Below are positions 1 through 6,831 of a stretch of 64,000 nt of DNA, in pieces (the first letter of the stretch is position 1; each line of letters begins with the position of its first letter). Source of the stretch: Ornithinimicrobium avium (GTDB taxonomy: Bacteria; Actinomycetota; Actinomycetes; Actinomycetales; Dermatophilaceae); NCBI RefSeq assembly GCF_003351765.1, contig NZ_CP031229.1, forward strand, positions 124,001-188,000. The letters are read 5' to 3'. The notes beneath the pieces are model-generated. The model was not told the DNA's origin and did not search any database. It worked only from the letters and a program-made list of their open reading frames with translations. The position numbers were made by a program, and so were the translations under genes.

Positions 1-1015
1 GGTCGGACAGCGCCGCCTTCCAGTTGAAGGAGGGGCTGCAGTTGTAGGCCAGCTTCTGGTCCGGGAAGTCCTTGTGCAGCTCCTGCGCGAACTCGCGCGC
101 CAGGCCGAGGTCGGGGGTGCCGGTCTCGACCCAGATGAGGTCGGCGTAGGGCGCGTAGGCCTTGGCCCGGGCCAGCACCGGCTCGATGCCGTTGCGGACC
201 CGGTAGAAGCCCTCGGAGGTGCGCTCGCCGGTGGTGAACGGCTGGTCGATCTCGTCGACGTCGCTGGTCAGCAGGTCCGCGGCGAGGGCGTCGGTGCGGG
301 CGATGACGAGCGAGGGCACGCCGAGGACGTCGGCGGCCAGGCGCGCGGAGTTCAGGGTGCGCACGTGCTGTCCGGTGGGGACCAGGACCTTGCCGCCCAG
401 GTGGCCGCACTTCTTCTCCGAGGCCAGCTGGTCCTCCCAGTGCACGCCGGCGGCGCCGGCGGCGATCATCGACTTCATCAGCTCGAAGGCGTTGAGCGGC
501 CCGCCGAAGCCGGCCTCGGCGTCGGCGACGATCGGCGCGAACCAGTCGATAGGGTCGACGTCTCCGTCCTGCTCCATCCAGGCGATCTGATCGGCGCGCT
601 TGAGGGCGTTGTTGATCCGGCGGACCACGGCGGGGACGGAGTTGGCCGGGTAGAGGCTCTGGTCGGGGTAGGTCTCGCCGGCCAGGTTGGCGTCGGCGGC
701 GACCTGCCAGCCGGACAGGTAGATGGCCTCCAGCCCGCCCTTGACCATCTGGACGGCCTGGTTGCCGGTCAGCGCGCCCAGGGCGCGGACGAAGGACTTC
801 GTCTGGATGGCCTCCCAGAGACGCTCGGCGCCGCGCCGGGCCAGGGTGTGCTCCTCGACCACCGAGCCACGCAGCCGGATCACGTCCTCGGCGGAGTAGC
901 GGCGCTGGACACCTGCCCAACGAGGATTGTCGGCCCACTCCTGCTCGAGCTCGACGGCCAGCCCGGCCGGGGTGAGCTGGGTGGTGTCGGTCCGTGGCGT
1001 CGTGGTCGTCGTCAT
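1..1015 (-). CDS. aceA: Isocitrate lyase, N-terminal part (runs off the left edge)
   Basis: Cleaves isocitrate to glyoxylate and succinate, the first step of the cytosolic glyoxylate shunt used on acetate and fatty acids. Read on the minus strand from ATG at 1013-1015 the product begins MTTTTTPRTDTTQLTPAG and continues open to base 1, about 338 residues of a family that is usually near 430. The isocitrate lyase catalytic signature KKCGH lies in SEKKCGHLGGKVLVP at roughly residues 200-214, and the substrate-loop segments EAGFGGPLNAFELMK and WVETGTPDL are intact. GGAAGGGA precedes the ATG by about 7 bases. It is divergent from a RamB-type regulator gene, the arrangement expected of a RamB-controlled aceA. 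The C-terminal quarter lies outside the window. Confidence 0.96.
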   Translation of the reverse strand, partial: MTTTTTPRTDTTQLTPAGLAVELEQEWADNPRWAGVQRRYSAEDVIRLRGSVVEEHTLARRGAERLWEAIQTKSFVRALGALTGNQAVQMVKGGLEAIYLSGWQVAADANLAGETYPDQSLYPANSVPAVVRRINNALKRADQIAWMEQDGDVDPIDWFAPIVADAEAGFGGPLNAFELMKSMIAAGAAGVHWEDQLASEKKCGHLGGKVLVPTGQHVRTLNSARLAADVLGVPSLVIARTDALAADLLTSDVDEIDQPFTTGERTSEGFYRVRNGIEPVLARAKAYAPYADLIWVETGTPDLGLAREFAQELHKDFPDQKLAYNCSPSFNWKAALSD

Positions 1016-1037
1016 CGGGGTGTCCCTTCCGTGGCGG

Positions 1038-1059
1038 TGTCAACAGGTCTGTGTTGACA
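1038..1059. promoter_or_regulatory. Perfect inverted repeat in the aceA/ramB intergenic region
   Basis: TGTCAACA (1038-1045) and TGTTGACA (1052-1059) form an 8-bp perfect inverted repeat with a 6-base spacer, just upstream of aceA. It is AT-rich against its surroundings and includes TTGACA on both strands, so it may combine an operator with a -35 element. Binding by the adjacent RamB-type protein is inferred, not shown. Confidence 0.5.
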
Positions 1060-1103
1060 ACACTGGGGCACGGGCACGGGACCAGGACGTCCATAGGGGT
1101 GTC

Positions 1104-1119
1104 AAGAACCAGCGTTCTT
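1104..1119. promoter_or_regulatory. Perfect inverted repeat upstream of the RamB-type gene
   Basis: AAGAAC (1104-1109) and GTTCTT (1114-1119) are a perfect inverted repeat around CAGC, 17 bases before the regulator's ATG. The position suits an autoregulatory operator. The sequence differs from the other palindrome in this gap, so two different proteins, or promoter and operator, may be involved. Confidence 0.45.
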
Positions 1120-1135
1120 TCGCTATCGTGCAGGG

Positions 1136-2671
1136 ATGACGATCGTCCACGACCGCGTCCTGCCGTTCGCCCCCTCACCGCACCTGGAGGGGACCTCCGC
1201 CCCGTCGACGGGCGGGGACGACTCGGTCGCGCTGGGCCGCCGGCTGCGCCACCACCGTCGGGAGGCGGGTCTGACCCTCGCCGAGCTGGGGGTGAAGGTG
1301 GGGCTGTCCGCCTCCGCGCTCTCGCTCATGGAGAACGGTCGACGAGAGCCCCGGGTGTCCACGCTCGGGGCCGTGGCCGCCGCGCTCGGGGTGGAGGTGC
1401 AGCAGCTGCTCAGCGGCGCCCCGCCCAGCCGGCGGGCCGCCCTCGAGGTCCGCTGGGAGCGCGCGCAGCGCTCGCCCGGCTTCGAGAGCCTCGGGGTCCC
1501 CGAGGTGCGGGTCGGCGCCGGCCTGCCCGACGACGCGCTGGAGGCCCTGGTCGGGCTCTACGAGAGCGTCGTGGGACTGCAGCAGCAGCGCGCGGCCACG
1601 CCGGAGTTCGCCCGCGCGGCCAACGCCGAGCTGCGGCGCCTGATGCGCGAGGCCGACAACTACTTCCCCGAGATCGAGGCGCGTGCCGCCGACCTCGTCC
1701 GTGCCGTCGGCCAGGGCGCCGGGCCGGTGACCCGCGAGGCCGTCAACCGGATCGCCCGCCACGTGGGCTTCGAGGTCCGGACGGTGGCCGACCTGCCCGC
1801 CTCGACGCGGACGGTCACCGACCTGGAGCACCGGCGGATCTACGTCCCGGTGCGCAGCGGGCACGACCTGCGCGCCACCGCGCTGCAGGCGCTCGGCCAC
1901 GTGGTGCTCGAGCACGAGGCGCCCCGCGACTACGCCGAGTTCCTGGCCCAGCGGATCGAGATCAACTACTTCGCCGCGGCGGTCCTGCTGCCCGAGGCCA
2001 CCGCGGTGCCCTTCCTGCAGCGGGCCAAGGAGGAGCGTGACATCGCCCTGGAGGACCTGCGCGACGCCTACGCGGTCTCCTACGAGACCGCGGCCCACCG
2101 CTTCTGCAACCTGGCCACCCGGCACCTGGAGCTGCCCGTGCACTTCATGCGCACCAGCTCCGACGGTGTCATCTACAAGGCCTACGAGAACGACGGCGTG
2201 CGCTTCCCGATGGACGCCACCGGCGCGATCGAGGGGGCCCGGGTCTGCCGTGCGTGGACGGCCCGGGTCGTCTTCGAGCAGCCGGTGGGTGACGTCTACC
2301 ACCAGTACACCGACACCGGGCGCGGCACCTACTGGTGCACGGCGGTGGTCGAGCAGACCCCCGCCGGGCGGTTCTCGGTGAGCGTCGGCGTGCCCTTCGA
2401 CCAGGTCCGCTGGATGCGCGGACGCGACACGACGCAGCGGCGGGCCTCGCGCTGCCCCGACCCCCGCTGCTGCACGCAGCCGCCGCCGGACCTGGCCCGG
2501 CGCTGGCAGGACAAGGTCTGGCCCAGCGCCCGGGCTCACTCCCACCTGCTCGCCGTCATGCCGCCGGGGGTCTTCCCCGGCGTGGACGACACCGAGGTGC
2601 TCCGCTTCGTCGCCGACCACGCACCCGCCGACCCCGCACCCGCCGACCCCGCCGACGCCGGACCGAGCTAG
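1136..2671 (+). CDS. ramB: RamB/ScfR-type transcriptional regulator (XRE HTH + degenerate ImmA/IrrE domain)
   Basis: DNA-binding regulator of acetate and glyoxylate metabolism by family and context. The 511-residue product has an N-terminal tail, an XRE helix-turn-helix at about residues 30-90 (LTLAELGVKVGLSASALSLM), an IrrE-like domain at about 230-310, and a C-terminal region ending in a Cys-containing segment (CPDPRCCTQPP) and a Pro/Ala-rich tail. Where IrrE proteases carry HExxH, this protein reads LQALGHVVLEH: the first His and the Glu are Gln and Ala, so it should not be a protease and probably senses a ligand. RamB controls aceA in Corynebacterium and mycobacteria, and here it lies divergently next to aceA. 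ATG at 1136 is the first in-frame start. Confidence 0.88.
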   Translation: MTIVHDRVLPFAPSPHLEGTSAPSTGGDDSVALGRRLRHHRREAGLTLAELGVKVGLSASALSLMENGRREPRVSTLGAVAAALGVEVQQLLSGAPPSRRAALEVRWERAQRSPGFESLGVPEVRVGAGLPDDALEALVGLYESVVGLQQQRAATPEFARAANAELRRLMREADNYFPEIEARAADLVRAVGQGAGPVTREAVNRIARHVGFEVRTVADLPASTRTVTDLEHRRIYVPVRSGHDLRATALQALGHVVLEHEAPRDYAEFLAQRIEINYFAAAVLLPEATAVPFLQRAKEERDIALEDLRDAYAVSYETAAHRFCNLATRHLELPVHFMRTSSDGVIYKAYENDGVRFPMDATGAIEGARVCRAWTARVVFEQPVGDVYHQYTDTGRGTYWCTAVVEQTPAGRFSVSVGVPFDQVRWMRGRDTTQRRASRCPDPRCCTQPPPDLARRWQDKVWPSARAHSHLLAVMPPGVFPGVDDTEVLRFVADHAPADPAPADPADAGPS

Positions 2672-2691
2672 CCGCCCGCGCCGACGACGGG

Positions 2692-2720
2692 TTGGGGCAC
2701 GCGGTCAGGTCTGGCACAAT
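2692..2720 (+). promoter_or_regulatory. Candidate promoter of the rpsP operon
   Basis: TTGGGG (2692-2697) and CACAAT (2715-2720) are separated by 17 bases, giving a start near 2727 and a 5' leader of about 118 bases before rpsP. It lies directly after the upstream gene. The -35 is a partial match only. Confidence 0.4.
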
Positions 2721-2844
2721 GGAGCGCTGTACCCGTCCGGCTCCAGGCTGGACCGGACGCCTACACACCGGACCACGACTCCCCGCACCGACCCGTGTGC
2801 GGTCTCGCCGTGCCCACCACACAGAAACAGGAGACACCACTCTC

Positions 2845-3474
2845 GTGGCAGTCAAGATTCGTCTCAAGCGCATGGGCAAGATCCGTGCACCGTTCTACCG
2901 CGTCGTCGTCATGGACTCGCGCACCAAGCGCAACGGCCGGGCGATCGAGGAGATCGGCAAGTACCACCCGACCGAGGAGCCCTCGCTCATCGAGATCGAC
3001 TCCGAGCGTGCGCAGTACTGGCTCGGCGTCGGCGCGCAGCCGACCGAGCAGGTCGCCGCGCTGCTGAAGATCACCGGTGACTGGCAGACGTTCAAGGGCG
3101 AGCCGGGCGCCGAGGGCACCCTGAAGGTCAAGGAGCCCAGGCCGGACAGGAAGGCCCTCTACGAGGCGGCCCTGGCCGCGGCCGGCGGTGCCGACGGCGA
3201 CGACAGCGGCGCCACCACCAGGCGCAAGGCCACCAAGAAGACCGAGTCCAAGAAGGCCGACAAGGCCGCGGAGAAGACCGAGGACGAGGCTGCCGACAAG
3301 GGCGAGGACAAGGTCGCCCAGGAGGCTCCCGCCGAGGCCGTCGCCGAGGAGACCGCCCCGGCCGCCGACACCGAGGGCTCGGCCGCGTCCAGCTCCGGCG
3401 AGGAGGCCAAGGACACCGAGGCCGCCGAGGGCACCGTCACCGAGGGTGCCGAGGCCGAGAAGTCCGAGGGCTGA
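2845..3474 (+). CDS. rpsP: 30S ribosomal protein S16 with long acidic/basic C-terminal extension
   Basis: Small-subunit assembly protein binding 16S rRNA. From GTG at 2845 (CAGGAGAC ends ten bases upstream) the product is 209 residues beginning MAVKIRLKRMGKIRAPFYRV. The S16 core takes about the first 95 residues (RTKRNGRAIEEIGKYHP, YWLGVGAQPTEQV). The remaining ~110 residues are Ala/Glu/Lys-rich low complexity (KADKAAEKTEDEAADKGEDK, then EAPAEAVAEETAPAADTEGS), so the protein is more than twice the size of E. coli S16 (about 80 residues). Such tails are known in actinobacterial S16 but are long here. It is first gene of the operon; khpA starts three bases after its stop. Confidence 0.97.
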   Translation: MAVKIRLKRMGKIRAPFYRVVVMDSRTKRNGRAIEEIGKYHPTEEPSLIEIDSERAQYWLGVGAQPTEQVAALLKITGDWQTFKGEPGAEGTLKVKEPRPDRKALYEAALAAAGGADGDDSGATTRRKATKKTESKKADKAAEKTEDEAADKGEDKVAQEAPAEAVAEETAPAADTEGSAASSSGEEAKDTEAAEGTVTEGAEAEKSEG

Positions 3475-3476
3475 CC

Positions 3477-3719
3477 ATGCTCGAGGAGGCCCTGGAGCAC
3501 CTGGTCAAGGGCATCGTCGACCACGACGGCGACGTGCAGGTGCGCACCAAGGGTGCGCGCCACGGCGACATCCTCGAGGTCCGCGTGCACCCCGACGACC
3601 TGGGCCGTGTGATCGGGCGCCGCGGACGCACCGCCAGCGCGCTGCGCACCGTCGTCGGCGCGCTGGCCGGCGGCCAGAAGGTCCGGGTCGACATCGTCGA
3701 CACCGACCGGCTGCGCTGA
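3477..3719 (+). CDS. khpA: KH-domain RNA-binding protein KhpA
   Basis: Small cytoplasmic RNA-binding protein of the KhpA (YlqC) family, which partners KhpB in Gram-positive bacteria and affects cell elongation and division. The 80-residue product is one KH domain: the nucleic-acid-gripping GxxG loop is GRRG in VIGRRGRTASALRTVV (about residues 45-60), with ILEVRVHPDDLGRVIG before it and VRVDIVDTDRL at the end. ATG at 3477 follows the rpsP stop by two bases, so it is co-transcribed and probably coupled. Standard place between rpsP and rimM in Gram-positive genomes. Confidence 0.95.
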   Translation: MLEEALEHLVKGIVDHDGDVQVRTKGARHGDILEVRVHPDDLGRVIGRRGRTASALRTVVGALAGGQKVRVDIVDTDRLR

Positions 3720-3742
3720 GACCGAGCCCGACCTGAGCCACC

Positions 3743-3783
3743 GCACGGCCCGCCCGGCGCACCACGCGCCCGGCGGGCCGTGC
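3743..3783 (+). terminator. Large GC hairpin between khpA and rimM
   Basis: Arms 3743-3759 and 3767-3783 are 17 bases each and pair with one mismatch around a 7-base loop. There is no U-run after it. It may be an attenuator or a processing/stability element separating rpsP-khpA from rimM-trmD, rather than a full terminator. Confidence 0.5.
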
Positions 3784-3837
3784 TGCGTCCCCGGCACCAC
3801 CGCATACCCCTCGTCGTCCAGCCACCCGGAGGAGAGC

Positions 3838-4371
3838 ATGACCACCCCGACCCAGCCCGAGGGCTTCGTCGTCGCCCGCGTCGGCAAGCCGCACGGGCTG
3901 CGCGGCGAGGTGACCGTGCAGACGCACACGGACGACCCGGAGGGACGGTTCGTGCCCGGTGCCTCCTTCCCGACCGAGCCGGCCGCGTGCGGTCCGCTCG
4001 TGCTGCGCAGCGTGCGCGTGCACCAGGGCATCTACCTGCTCGGTTTCGAGGGGCACCCGGACCGGACCGCCGCCGAGGCGCTGCGCGGCACCCGGCTGCT
4101 CGTCACCGACGAGGACGACGTGGACCAGGACGACGACGGCTGGCGCGAGGAGGACCTGCTCGGCCTCGAGGTGGTGCTCGTGGACGGTTCCCGGGTCGGA
4201 GAGGTGAGCGCGCTGCACCTGCGGGAGGTGCAGGACCTGCTGGAGGTGCGCCTGCCCGACGGTCGCGAGGTGCTCGTGCCGTTCGTCGAGGAGATCGTGC
4301 CCGAGGTCGACGAGGAGGCCCGTCGCGTGGTCATCGACCCGCCGGCCGGTCTGCTGGAGCTGGGGGAGTAG
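3838..4371 (+). CDS. rimM: Ribosome maturation factor RimM
   Basis: Binds S19 and aids late assembly of the 30S head. The 177-residue product has the RimM N-terminal beta-barrel (VVARVGKPHGLRGEVTVQTH, residues about 10-29, including the family's GKPHGLRGEV signature) and a C-terminal PRC-barrel (DLLGLEVVLVDGSRVGEV and LPDGREVLVPFVEEIVPEV). A short acidic stretch (DEDDVDQDDDGWREED) lies between them. ATG at 3838 has GGAGGA upstream. It ends three bases before trmD, whose RBS lies inside its last codons, so the two are coupled. Confidence 0.97.
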   Translation: MTTPTQPEGFVVARVGKPHGLRGEVTVQTHTDDPEGRFVPGASFPTEPAACGPLVLRSVRVHQGIYLLGFEGHPDRTAAEALRGTRLLVTDEDDVDQDDDGWREEDLLGLEVVLVDGSRVGEVSALHLREVQDLLEVRLPDGREVLVPFVEEIVPEVDEEARRVVIDPPAGLLELGE

Positions 4372-4374
4372 GCC

Positions 4375-5091
4375 GTGGTCCTGCGCATCGACGTCGTCAC
4401 GATCTTCCCGGACTACCTCGCGCCGCTGCAGCTCTCGCTCATCGGCAGGGCGCAGCGCGACGGCCTGCTCGGGGTGCACGTGCACGACCTGCGGGACTGG
4501 ACCCACGACCGGCACCGCACCGTCGACGACACGCCCTACGGCGGGGGAGCGGGCATGGTCATGCGCCCCGAGCCGTGGGGGGAGGCGCTGGACGAGGTAT
4601 GCGGCTCGCTGCCCGGGCGGACCCCGCACCTCGTCTTCCCCGGACCGGGCGGCGACCTGTTCACCCAGCAGACCGCCCGTGAGCTGGCGACGCAGGAGGA
4701 CTGGTTGATCTTCGCGTGCGGGCGCTACGAGGGGATCGACGAGCGCGTCTACGAGGAGTTCGCGGCGCGCTACCGGCTGTCCGTGCTGAGCCTGGGGGAC
4801 TACGTGCTCAACGGCGGCGAGGTGGCGGTGCTCGCCATGACCGAGGCGGTCGCGCGCCTGGTCCCCGGCGTGATCGGCAACGCCGAGTCGCTGGTGGAGG
4901 AGTCGCACACCGGCGGGCTGCTGGAGTATCCCGTCTACACCAAGCCCCCGCAGTGGCGAGGGCGCAAAGTGCCCGACGTGCTGCTGTCCGGCCACCACGG
5001 GCAGATCGCGGCGTGGCGGCACGAGCAGCGGCTCGAGCGCACGGCTTCGCGGCGGCCCGACCTGATGGGCGGCCGGGACGGGCGGACCTAG
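4375..5091 (+). CDS. trmD: tRNA (guanine-37-N1)-methyltransferase TrmD
   Basis: Methylates G37 next to the anticodon of tRNAs reading CNN and some other codons, preventing frameshifts; uses AdoMet through a trefoil-knot SPOUT fold. The 238-residue product has MVLRIDVVTIFPDYLAPL at the start, PYGGGAGMVMRPEP, and the knot segments CGRYEGIDERVYEEF and LSLGDYVLNGGEVAVLAM, all intact. GTG start at 4375, RBS GGGGGAG inside rimM. Its TAG stop (5089-5091) is made of the TA target duplication of an IS630 insertion plus the first base of the element. The ancestral sequence, rebuilt from the right flank, also reads TAG, so TrmD is not truncated. Confidence 0.97.
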   Translation: MVLRIDVVTIFPDYLAPLQLSLIGRAQRDGLLGVHVHDLRDWTHDRHRTVDDTPYGGGAGMVMRPEPWGEALDEVCGSLPGRTPHLVFPGPGGDLFTQQTARELATQEDWLIFACGRYEGIDERVYEEFAARYRLSVLSLGDYVLNGGEVAVLAMTEAVARLVPGVIGNAESLVEESHTGGLLEYPVYTKPPQWRGRKVPDVLLSGHHGQIAAWRHEQRLERTASRRPDLMGGRDGRT

Positions 5092-6221
5092 TGGAGCGTG
5101 TCGTTAGTTCCTAAACGGTTGGTGATTTGGGAAGATGGGGCATGGCGAATCGTGCTGCTCCGGCGCTGACGTTGCGTGAGGGTGATCGAGGGGAGCTGGA
5201 GCGGTTGCACCGCTCGACTGCTGCTCGTGCTGGTGAGGTGCTGCGGGCGCGGATCGTGCTGGCGGCCGCGGACGGGGAGGCGAACGAGCGGATCGCCCAG
5301 CGGCTGGAGACGTCGAAGGCGACGGTGCTGAAGTGGCGGGGCCGGTACCAGGCCAAGGGGTTGGCCGGCCTGTCGGACGAGGCGAGGTCGGGGCGGCCGC
5401 GGACGGTGGATCACGCGCGGATCGTGTCGGTGACCCTGGCGCCGCCGAGGAAGTACGGGGTGACGCACTGGTCGACGCGGCTGCTGGCCCGGCACCTGGG
5501 GATCGGGAACAGGACCGTCGCGACGGCGTGGCGCGAGTACGGGGTGCAGCCGTGGCGGGCCGAGACGTTCAAGTTCTCCACCGACCGGGAGCTGGTGGCG
5601 AAGGTCACCGACGTGGTTGGGCTCCACCTGGCGCCGCCGGAGAACGCGATCGTGCTGTGCGTGGACGAGAAGTCCCAGATCCAGGCGCTGGACCGTACCG
5701 CGCCGATGCTGCCGATGCAGCCCGGGCTGCCCGAGCGGCGCACCCATGACTACAAGCGGCACGGCACCTCTACGCTGTTTGCCGCGCTGGAGATCGCCAC
5801 CGGCAAGGTCACCGGGGCGTGCAAGCCGCGACACCGCCACCAGGAGTTCCTCGCCTTTCTCAAGCAGGTCGCCAGGGCCTATCCGGACACCGGGGATGGG
5901 ACCGAGCTGCACCTGGTGATGGACAACTACGCCGCGCACAAGAAGGCCGAGGTGCGGGACTGGCTCGCGGCCAACCCACGGATCCAGGTCCACTTCACCC
6001 CGACCTCCGGTTCCTGGCTCAACCTGGTCGAGGTCTGGTTCGGGATCATCGAGCGCCAGGCCATCCACCGCGGCAGCTTCGGCTCGGTCAAGGACCTGAA
6101 CGCCAAGATCCGCGCCTTCATCAACGGCTGGAACGACCGCTGTCATCCCTTCGTGTGGACCAAGACCGCGGACGAGATCCTCAAGAATGCCAACCGTCAG
6201 CCAACTTTAAACACGGGGCAC
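5091..6221 (+). mobile_element. IS630-family insertion sequence with TA target duplication
   Basis: A complete 1131-bp element. TA lies on both sides (5089-5090 and 6222-6223), the hallmark of IS630/Tc1-mariner transposition. The first 32 bases (5091-5122) and the reverse complement of the last 32 (6190-6221) match at 20 of 32 positions without gaps, including GTG at the tip, CGTGT, AGTT and ACGGTTGG at the inner end. One transposase gene fills it. The target was a CTAG in which the stop of trmD and the stop of the convergent, now broken, gene overlapped. Confidence 0.92.
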
Positions 6222-6224
6222 TAG
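5142..6224 (+). CDS. IS630-family DDE transposase
   Basis: Cuts and joins the element's ends at TA dinucleotides. About 360 residues: an N-terminal helix-turn-helix (IAQRLETSKATVLKWRGRYQ, roughly residues 50-70) and SGRPRTV linker, then the DDE catalytic core with Asp in VLCVDEKSQIQALD, Asp in HLVMDNYAAHKKAEV and the third acidic residue in SWLNLVEVWFGIIE. No frameshift or internal stop, so it is probably active. I chose ATG at 5142 (GGGAAG 8-13 bases upstream); TTG at 5127 is possible. Its TAG stop at 6222-6224 lies outside the element: TA from the target duplication and G from the host flank. Confidence 0.95.
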   Translation: MANRAAPALTLREGDRGELERLHRSTAARAGEVLRARIVLAAADGEANERIAQRLETSKATVLKWRGRYQAKGLAGLSDEARSGRPRTVDHARIVSVTLAPPRKYGVTHWSTRLLARHLGIGNRTVATAWREYGVQPWRAETFKFSTDRELVAKVTDVVGLHLAPPENAIVLCVDEKSQIQALDRTAPMLPMQPGLPERRTHDYKRHGTSTLFAALEIATGKVTGACKPRHRHQEFLAFLKQVARAYPDTGDGTELHLVMDNYAAHKKAEVRDWLAANPRIQVHFTPTSGSWLNLVEVWFGIIERQAIHRGSFGSVKDLNAKIRAFINGWNDRCHPFVWTKTADEILKNANRQPTLNTGH

Positions 6225-6668
6225 TCGCGCCTTCTGAGCAGGCGTGCGATCGCGCGGGTCGCCAGGAGGACCGTCAGGAAGGACGCCGCGACCACCGAGG
6301 AACCGAAGGCCGCTGCCCGATCCGCTGACGAGCCAGGCGCCGGCGACCCAGACCAGGCCGGTCGCCAGGATCTGGGCTGCCCGGTGCTCGACGGCGCTCA
6401 CGCCCGTGGACCGGCGCCTGCTCCAGCCGGCGGCGGCAAGCACCCGCGCCGCCGCCGCCGGGAGGCGGCCCCGGACCCCAGGGCCCGGAGATACTACTGG
6501 ATGCCGCCCCCCACCGCCGCGACCACCAGGCGCCCCAGCAGCACGGGCTGCGCTGCCCGCGCGACGACCTGGCCCAGGCTCGTGATGGTGACCTGCTCGC
6601 GTCTGGAACAGGATGACCGCGTCGGTGGCAACCGCCACGGCAAGAACTGCGGTGCCGACGGCCTTCAC
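6221..6668 (-). pseudogene. Decayed membrane-protein gene convergent with trmD
   Basis: On the minus strand, protein-like sequence is split over frames. GTG at about 6668 starts VKAVGTAVLAVAVATDAVILFQTR (hydrophobic). In a second frame it continues REQVTITSLGQVVARA then QPVLLGRLVVAAVGGGIQ and hits a stop. A third piece reads AVEHRAAQILATGLVWVAGA, and a fourth in another frame reads SSVVAASFLTVLLATRAIAR then LLRRRD, with its TAG at 6223-6221. I read this as a small multi-pass membrane protein of about 150 residues broken by at least two indels. Its stop shares the CTAG used as the IS630 target. I do not recognise the family. Frameshift error in the sequence cannot be excluded. Confidence 0.5.
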
Positions 6669-6831
6669 CTCGATGATTCACGGCGGTGATGTGGGGTCCT
6701 GAGTTCGTGTCGCGGTCCGCGCCGGGTGGCCGCGGTGGCGGTGGGCAGGGTCGGGGCCCGATCCGCTCGGGTGGGCGCCGGGTTCCACTGCTCGGGTGTG
6801 CTGGGGTGGTGGGTGGACAAGGACACTGTCG

